This document shows, in pieces, positions 58,568 through 64,000 of a DNA stretch of 64,000 nt (positions within the stretch are counted from its first letter, which is position 1; each line of letters starts with the position of its first letter). A program made the translations under genes and the position numbers. The stretch covers positions 3,885,230-3,949,229 of the forward strand of contig OY744611.1 in the NCBI GenBank assembly GCA_963556255.1, in the 5' to 3' direction. The notes beneath the pieces are model-generated. The model was not told the DNA's origin and ran no database searches. It saw nothing but the letters and a program-made list of their open reading frames with translations. The stretch is from Allolobophora icterica (Eukaryota; Annelida; Clitellata; Crassiclitellata; Lumbricidae).

Positions 58568-58631
58568 TGAATGCCAAGACAGATTCCCAACTAATCTCCA
58601 ATTATCTCATACCTAATGTGTTTGTTCTATA

Positions 58632-59395
58632 CATCCACTCCGTTACTGCATGTTTGCAATGATTATGAATAAACTTAGTTGCAATAATTTTCGAAATATA
58701 ACGTTCATGAGCAATATAACGAGACTACCGTCGAATGATGTGGACGCATGAGAGGTAATATGGTATTTACCGTGCTGATTCACAATCTACTCCGTTACCG
58801 GGTACCTATCCACTCCGTTATTATAAATGTTACTCTTGAGGTATTAAACATTTTTCCACTGTTGTGATAAGACGTCTACTTAAAATATCGCTTATAATGC
58901 AATTTATTGAACAATATATGACATTCTTTATAAGGTTTTTACGTCGGCAGATTTTTTAAATTAAAGCAAACATATCACATTCTGTGCTCAATTCTCGAAA
59001 GATAGTAACGGAGCGAACTTATTGTGTGGTAATTTTGATGTAATTTTGATGTTATGAGCAGATTTTTAGGACAATACCATAAATATTTAATGTTTTCTGT
59101 TTATTTGATCACAGGGAATGATTGACTCAAGTGATTTCTATTTAGTTATTTGGCCAAAAAATACATTCAGTTTAACATTGATTAGGCCCCACTTCCATTT
59201 CCGTAACGGAGTGGACATTTACAGAAATTAAAACTGATTGAATTAAATAATCGTAATTATGTATTGTAATTTCTTTTATATGTTTTAAATATTAATACTA
59301 TAAATATATTGGCATGCCTCTTGGCATGCCATCTACTATATATTCATATCTCATATGTGTATAATAACGGAGGAGTAACGGAGTGGACAGATATT
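58632..59395. repeat. Cluster of GTAACGGAGTGGAC motifs in inverted halves
   Basis: TCCACTCCGTTAC-type copies at about 58632, 58786 and 58806 face the inverse GTAACGGAGTGGA copies at about 59001 (partial), 59203, 59374, and another outside at 59949. Opposing motif orientation suggests the subterminal repeats of a MITE. A ~78-bp unit (TATATTCATATCTCATATGT.. to ..CTACCTGC) is tandemly duplicated at about 59335 and 59414. Confidence 0.6.
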
Positions 59396-59437
59396 TTAGT
59401 TATCAAGCTACCTGCTATATATTCATATCTCATATGT

Positions 59438-59936
59438 CTATATAAATAAAGAGAAGACTCTGTCTGTCTGTCTGTTTGTCTGTCTGTCACAGCGATGTTT
59501 GACCGCGATGCATTTCTACAGCTTTGGACCTTTTCACTCCGTAACCTTCACTACTGTCTCGGGGTGGGCATTACACACCCAGTGGTCGGCTTCGCGCCCC
59601 CCGTTTTCACCGCTACCATGGTGTCCCGGGCCAAAACCTACCCGGGCAATGCATTTTTAGCTGGTAAAAAAACTTACACTCAACCTATTTTCACTCGCCA
59701 GATGGCGCCGCCGGGTTAAGCAGCTACAGTACGGATTCGCTAGAGGGATTGAAACTTTCACTGAACTAAACCCGGACAACACCGGGTTAAGCAGTGTTTT
59801 GTTGCTTATTCGCTAGATGGATTGAAACACCCAAAACGCCGGGTTAAGCAGTTTCGCGTCCCCCGTTTTGACCGCTACCATGGTGTCCCGGCCCAAAACC
59901 TCCAAAACTCGGGCAACGACGGGTAAACCAGCTAGT
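59438..59936 (+). mobile_element. Non-autonomous Helitron with visible empty site
   Basis: Begins TCTATATAAATAAAG at about 59437 and ends ACCAGCTAG at 59935, preceded by a decayed hairpin (CTCGGGCAACGACGGG). The flanks join as CATATG and TGTATAATTACGG; the uninterrupted sequence CATATGTGTATAATAACGG is present in the neighbouring repeat unit at about 59351. Hence no bases were duplicated, as expected for a Helitron. Internally CGGGTTAAGCAG and GGATTGAAAC occur twice. Shares blocks with 30951-32374 (opposite strand). Confidence 0.85.
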
Positions 59937-59939
59937 GTA

Positions 59940-60660
59940 TAATTACGGAGGAGTAACGGAGTGGACATATATCTTAGTAGGGCTATTTTTTCCACAAAGA
60001 ACTTGCTACAGTTACACATTAGTGCAAAACCAAATATATATTTGTGAAATAGATATATTCAAGATTTCCTCCAAAAAACAATGTAGTTTGCCAAAAAAGG
60101 TTTTTTGCTTCTTGAGTTAGTGAATTTAACATGTTGCCGGAAAATGACTTGCAGAGAGGAGGAGGGCGACGCTAATTATCTTTGATATGGCATAGCTTCG
60201 TTAAATAGCCACTAACTAAAGATTTAAAAGTCGAATGAGCATGGAGATGAAATGCTCAAATTAAGGACAGAATTTCCTGTTAAAAGACGGATTTGGGTTA
60301 TTTTGGTGAGAATTAGTACTGACGAGAAAAGTTTATTTGATCCAGTTTAAAAGTATTCTACTATAGACTACGTTAAACGTTTTATTGCCGTAGTTCAATA
60401 GTGTATTTATTTATTAAATTTGTTTCGCGCGCATGATCACACCGAAATGTGAATCTGAGGCGCGAAATGTGCATTTGAGGCGCGAAACGTGAATACGCTA
60501 TTCTAGTATTAACGTTTTCGTTGTCATGATAATATTAATTTAAATTAAACATTTGGCCTGTTTTTATGGCTATTATGGCAGTAGTACAAAAGGGGGCCCA
60601 CTGGGCCAATTAGGTTAATTAGTAGGTAATTAATTAACAGGTCATTAATTAATTAATAAA
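59940..60660. other. No recognisable gene
   Basis: AT-rich. AGGCGCGAAA(T/C)GTG is repeated three times at about 60440-60492. No coding evidence. Confidence 0.4.
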
Positions 60661-60689
60661 CAGTGCAAATGCCCATCACATGCTTCGTT

Positions 60690-60772
60690 CAGGAGCTTCA
60701 GGAGCTTCAGCAGCAGGAGCAGGAGCAGCAGCAGCTGCAGCAGCAGCTGCTGCAGGAGCAGCAGCTTCAGGT
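60690..60772 (+). repeat. CAG/AGG trinucleotide repeat
   Basis: GGAGCTTCAGGAGCTTCAGC then AGCAGCAGC-type units. The plus frame would be Gln/Glu-rich, but there is no conserved flank, so a coding role is not supported. Confidence 0.8.
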
Positions 60773-60906
60773 TTTACTTAGTAAGACCATACATGTATAC
60801 TTACATACATGTATACATATATGTATACACACAGTGTGTGTATGTGTGTGTGCAATAGGCCTAAGTATCTTTCACGGGTCAAGATCATCCGGTGCGTTTG
60901 TAATGA

Positions 60907-60950
60907 CTGAATGAATGAATGAATGAATGAATGAATGAATGAATGAATGG
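60907..60950. repeat. (TGAA)n microsatellite
   Basis: Eleven TGAA/GAAT units. Confidence 0.95.
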
Positions 60951-61249
60951 TTGGGATGAACGACTTAATTAGAAATCGTTCTCGCAACAGGGAGCAATGC
61001 TCCTGAAATTGATGCTTGCGCATCAATGATCTGGTATCTGTGCCAGAGTCATCCGGTGTGACGGACTTGCTGTGTGTGTGAACTTATGATCACTTATTAT
61101 AATTCCCCGATTTTAAGTATCGTATACATATAATTGTAGGACTTCTATTCCTACCACAGTGTGACTGGGGTTGCTTGTTACTGTAAGTCTGTAATACTGG
61201 TACGCAATCGGAGTCGTTGTAAGATTAAAAAATGACGGAGCAGCTTCGG

Positions 61250-61765
61250 TGTTTAATAATGCCTGCGTCGATCTTAGTAATTGGGTGAACGTTGATCAAT
61301 CGTTACTTCCGTATAAAATCCAGTTTGTAATCTGGTATGTGCCTCTGTTGTGTCTTATCGCTTTCAACGCAATTCTCCAAATTTTAACCGGCTCAGGACA
61401 TTTTATCTGCAGCCAGACATTTAGGCTTGATCTACTATCCGCGATCCATGTTCCGTTTGAACCATCTGCATTTAGACTATTGAAAGCTCCATACGCTTGA
61501 TACTTGTCAGTAACAGTTGAACTAGCACTAGCGATAAATCCGGTAACACTTTCGTCAGCCTCCAAAATAGGTATGTATCCGATATGACATTTTTAAGAGC
61601 ATTATTATCCGCTCTATTAAGAGCGTTATCTACATAATTTTTAGTGGAGGCATCTTGAGGATTCACGGGGTCTTTTAAATCGGTTATAGATTTTTGTCTC
61701 ATAACGATATCTTGGTAAACATCGATTTTATAGTCGCTGGACGATTTACCGAATCGAATTATATT
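61250..61765 (-). pseudogene. Polinton-like fibre gene, second copy, frameshifted
   Basis: The minus strand first reads SITDLKDPVNPQDASTKNYV (about 61690-61635), the neck-like motif of fibre proteins, then changes frame near 61580 and continues ESVTGFIASASS..AYGAFNSLNADGSNGTW (about 61550-61440) and LQIKCPEPVKIWRIAL (about 61405-61360). The second half resembles a discoidin/F5-8C-like galactose-binding fold in residue pattern. It lies head-to-tail behind a better preserved copy, so the gene was duplicated; the frameshift and missing start make this a pseudogene. Sequence to the left (60990-61240) is not recognised. Confidence 0.75.
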
Positions 61766-61768
61766 TTC

Positions 61769-62455
61769 CTAACCCACTTTGCACAAGAAACCTTCGATCG
61801 ATTGCAACGTAATAGGTTGGTTTAAATAACCTTCTATTTTGTTTAACAGATTACCCAGTATCAAAGCAAACAGTTTGTTTCCGCGTAGATCCTTACACCC
61901 CATATTACGTTGACGATCCGAGCCCACACTTAAAAATAGATTGCCGGTCATAACGTCACGCCCTGATGTGGTCCAAAAGGCCCTGGGTATTCTATATACA
62001 TTATCGATAGCTTTCAACGCGATTCGCCAAATTTTTACCGGCTCGGGACATTTTATCTGTATCCAGGTATTTAAAGACTCAATAGAAACCCAAGATCCGT
62101 TCAAACCATCCGTGTTGAGACTATTGAACGCTCCGTACGCTCGATATCCGTCTATGTGTGAACTGGCACTAGCGACGAATCCGGTACAACTCTCGTCTGT
62201 TTCTAAATTAGGTATATATCCGAGATAACATTTTTTATGAGCATTATCTACGTAATATTTGGTAGCACAATCTTGCGGGTTGGTAGGATCTGACATGTTG
62301 ACAATTTTATGAGAATCTAAATTAATATTTCCAGTTGCAGCGTTTGTTCCATCCATACGAAGGAAAGTAGCACTTGCTTGAGACAGTGTAACTCCTCCGG
62401 CAATTACTCTTTCAGAGTATCCAACATCAGTATGTCCGAATTTATCCACAGGCAT
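61769..62455 (-). CDS. Polinton/adintovirus-like fibre protein
   Basis: 228 residues from ATG at 62455, context ATTATAAAATG. Residues ~35-70: NINLDSHKIVNMSDPTNPQD and KYYVDNA, the repeating shaft/neck motif of phage and Polinton-type fibres. Residues ~85-165: ESCTGFVASASSH, YGAFNSLNTDGLNGSWV, WIQIKCPEPVKIWRIALKAI, a discoidin-like pattern suggesting a receptor-binding head (inference). Residues ~165-228 are a shorter repeat of shaft-like sequence (GRDVMTGNLFLSVGS) and a C-terminal leucine-rich end. The next gene upstream on the same strand is the virion protease, 36 bp away, and a tandem frameshifted copy follows. The frame is intact. Its function as capsid fibre is by analogy only. Confidence 0.75.
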   Translation of the reverse strand: MPVDKFGHTDVGYSERVIAGGVTLSQASATFLRMDGTNAATGNINLDSHKIVNMSDPTNPQDCATKYYVDNAHKKCYLGYIPNLETDESCTGFVASASSHIDGYRAYGAFNSLNTDGLNGSWVSIESLNTWIQIKCPEPVKIWRIALKAIDNVYRIPRAFWTTSGRDVMTGNLFLSVGSDRQRNMGCKDLRGNKLFALILGNLLNKIEGYLNQPITLQSIEGFLCKVG

Positions 62456-62463
62456 TTTATAAT
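62453..62463 (-). promoter_or_regulatory. ATTATAAAATG start context of fibre gene
   Basis: Identical to the 11 bases at the protease start (62935-62945). A TATA-like string fused to the ATG recalls late promoters of large DNA viruses, but this is inference. Confidence 0.45.
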
Positions 62464-62490
62464 ATATATATATAATTATATATATATATA
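62456..62490. promoter_or_regulatory. AT-rich intergenic palindrome between protease and fibre
   Basis: TATATATAATTATATATATA can fold on itself. On the minus strand it runs into ATTATAAAATG at the fibre start and follows the protease stop, so it may serve as terminator and/or promoter. Confidence 0.35.
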
Positions 62491-62937
62491 TTAAAATAAA
62501 CCGTTTATAACTTCTTGAAAATTAGCGCCATCGTCCATCATTTTCAACACGTACAAGCACAGATGACCGCAAAACACTTCGTTATCGGGCTGTATTCGTT
62601 CGCTGTTATAATAAACTGGACAGCTTAAATATTTCAGTAGCTCGGTAGGTGGAGGGAGACCATAGCCATCGAAATATTTCGCAGAAATTTCGCCTTTCTT
62701 CTTGATCCAACACACCCAATGAGTCCCGCTCCCACTAGATTTATCTAGGTTAAGAATGCCGCTCTCGTTAGTAGGCCTTCTCGGTGTCTCGGGCAACTCG
62801 TCTCGTAGGAACACTCCTCTAAAGCTTGTGATATTTAGTTTCTTCTTAGCAGCGTCTAGCAGTTGTATATTCGACAAAGGAACATTCGGTAACGCGACTC
62901 CACAAACGTCGATTTCTGTAACACTTCTAAAACTCAT
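62491..62937 (-). CDS. PRO: Adenain-like virion protease (Polinton PRO)
   Basis: 148 residues from ATG at 62937. The C5-type cysteine protease elements appear in order: catalytic His in GTHWVCW (~73), acidic residue in KYFDGYGLPPP (~89), and Cys in FCGHLCLYVL (~123-127), with an intervening NSERIQPDNEVFC segment. Adenain and Polinton/Maverick PRO process capsid precursors; that is family knowledge. An N-terminal ~35 residues (VALPNVPLSNIQLLDAAKK) precede the core. The polymerase gene stops 8 bases upstream on the same strand. All three catalytic positions are present and the frame is intact. Confidence 0.9.
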   Translation of the reverse strand: MSFRSVTEIDVCGVALPNVPLSNIQLLDAAKKKLNITSFRGVFLRDELPETPRRPTNESGILNLDKSSGSGTHWVCWIKKKGEISAKYFDGYGLPPPTELLKYLSCPVYYNSERIQPDNEVFCGHLCLYVLKMMDDGANFQEVINGLF

Positions 62938-62945
62938 TTTATAAT
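62935..62945 (-). promoter_or_regulatory. ATTATAAAATG start context of protease gene
   Basis: Begins right at the polymerase stop codon (TGA 62947-62945) and ends at the protease ATG. Same 11 bases as at the fibre gene. Confidence 0.45.
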
Positions 62946-64000
62946 CAACGAATAGATTCTTTATGTGCGCCGCGTAACGAGTAATGTCCGTACGCTAATG
63001 TGTGAATACCGTCTTCCATTATTACTCGCTTGTCATCATCCGCGGATAATGCAACTTTATTTACCTGTTCGGTATAAATTTCGTGATGATACGATCTAAA
63101 AACGTTCATTTTTCTTAGTCGTTCTCTTTTGGTAAAAAGACAGTTTTTGTAATCATCGTGAGTTATCGTTTTCTTAACCCTTTGGAGGTGAGGTGGGGTA
63201 TGACACACCCCATAGCTATTCCACGTTGCGTTTTCTACGGAAAACGTAGAACCAGCATGGATTGTTTCTGTCTACCTTAGTAAATGTAAAATATGAACAC
63301 TTTAAGAAAATATTAGGTACTATTGAACCCACAATTTTTTTTATTTTATTGCATATTTAAAAGAATTTATAAATTTTCGTATATATTTTGATTTTATCGA
63401 ATAAAAAAAATAACGGCGCAGTGCCGAAAAATGAAATGGGCGATAATATAAGATATTGCAGCACATATGATGCATTAAAACGGGTATTATTCGTGCGTTT
63501 GGTAATGTTTTTAATGAGTATTGAAAAATGCACGTGCAAAGTAGAAATTGCATGGTTATTAGTTCACCTGCTGGCCATTTCAATAATGGTGGAAAACAGT
63601 TATTTGTTGTGATAGTCACGAGTTTAGTTGATAATTGGTAAAAAAATTATAGTTTAGCTCACAATTAATGTTACGTAGTTAATATCGCGACTTGCAAGTA
63701 AAAAAATATGTAGGCCTATTGGGGTATATCAAACCCCACCTCACCACAAACGTTCCAAAATTTCACCTAACTTACAAAGGGTTAACAACATTTTGCTTAA
63801 TGCCTTTACACTTCTTGTGTTCTTCACCATCCATTCTATATGAGTACAACTTGGCCCTCAAACCTACGAACTCGGAAATCTGTTTTCCTGCTGATTCATC
63901 TTTGAACATACCGATTACTTTCTTGTTCATTCCGCTTCTTAAACCCGATGGGTGATCTTCAGGGTAATCACTCGTATCGAATCGAACCGCAACGTCTTCG
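62945..64000 (-). pseudogene. polB: Polinton-like DNA polymerase B, C-terminal part, split by a MITE
   Basis: Two minus-strand stretches belong together. The first (64000-63786, cut by the window edge) reads RFDTSDYPEDHPSGL, IGMFKDESAGKQISEFVGLR, AKLYSYRMDGEE and KKCKGIKQN; the second (63173-62945) has HDDYKNCLFT, MNVFRSYHHEIYTEQVNKVALS and EDGIHTLAYGHY, ending in TGA at 62945. This arrangement is the C-terminal end of protein-primed PolB of Polintons/adintoviruses as I recall it. The 604-bp element at 63178-63781 with its TTAA target separates them; ignoring it and one TTAA keeps a single frame with no other lesion. Polymerase catalytic motifs lie beyond the window. Confidence 0.85.
63178..63781. 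mobile_element. piggyBac-type MITE in PolB, TSD TTAA
   Basis: TTAA at 63174-63177 and 63782-63785 flank CCCTTTGGAGGTGAGGTGGG at the left and the inverse CCCTTTGTAAGTTAGGTGAA at the right. GAGGTGAGGTGGGGT also occurs inverted subterminally at about 63731-63745. TTAA plus CCCTTTG ends are characteristic of piggyBac. The 604 bp interior has no transposase. Confidence 0.92.

Noticed and set aside
59750..59840. Hammerhead ribozyme in the element around the GGATTGAAAC strings
   Set aside because: GAAAC is present but no CTGANGA core was found, and the ends fit a Helitron better than a Penelope-like element.
60663..60914. Gln-rich protein coding exon
   Set aside because: Only trinucleotide repeat; the rest of the frame has no conserved or coding-like sequence.
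63179..63208. N-terminal residues preceding the polymerase fragment
   Set aside because: They are translated from the piggyBac-type MITE end, not from the polymerase.

Overview
The window is repeat-dense, AT-rich eukaryotic DNA, most likely from an aquatic invertebrate animal. Reasons: introns rather than operons (a protein-kinase exon ending in a canonical splice donor), CR1/L2-like LINEs, SCAN-related Ty3-like LTR elements, Helitrons, hAT and piggyBac-type elements, Polinton/adintovirus-like genes and many (AT)n microsatellites. I cannot name the species. Many open frames start at GTG or TTG or lie inside simple repeats and are not genes.

Layout. 1-3.5 kb: a tRNA-like SINE head and three to four Polinton-like late genes on the minus strand (two genes, each with one in-frame TAG). 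3.5-6.4 kb: tRNA-like sequence, GGAT/GAAT microsatellite, decayed CR1-like LINE. 6.4-12 kb: three pieces of one hAT-like family, an AT palindrome and a 181-bp satellite. 12-18.3 kb: mostly unrecognised DNA with an inverted repeat, a ~150-bp repeat carrying AAGATGGCGGCC, a decayed TE-associated gene, and a phased array of TGACCT/AGGTCA half-sites. 18.3-20.3 kb: a CR1-like LINE split by a TIR element with an 8-bp target duplication, itself split by an L2-like LINE. 20.5-22.7 kb: another hAT copy. 23.9-29.1 kb: a 5.17-kb TIR element with subterminal TATCCCCC repeats, a Ulp1-like protease relic and a nested LINE. 29.6-32.4 kb: a gag relic and a Helitron carrying a hairpin-rich repeat. 32.4-52.1 kb: three LTR retrotransposons, all abutting (AT)n; two are young and internally deleted, the third holds a three-deep nest of DNA transposons. 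52.3-56.7 kb: an apparently intact LINE with a ~1,106-residue EN-RT protein. 56.8-57.0 kb: a perfect 76-bp-arm hairpin. 57.2 kb: the one plausible host exon, a protein kinase N-terminal part. 58-60 kb: MITE-like repeats and a Helitron whose empty site is preserved next door. 61.3-64 kb: Polinton-like fibre genes, adenain-like protease and the C-terminal part of a protein-primed type DNA polymerase B, split by a piggyBac-type MITE at TTAA.

How it fits together. Little here is host coding sequence. The window is a layered record of insertions, and several layers can be ordered because target duplications or interrupted reading frames survive. The strongest themes are (i) LTR elements, a Helitron and a hAT copy inserted in (AT)n tracts, (ii) non-autonomous LTR elements that keep long open frames, (iii) repeated copies of one hAT-like lineage, and (iv) Polinton-like genes at both ends in the same orientation, with a shared ATTATAAAATG start context on two of them.
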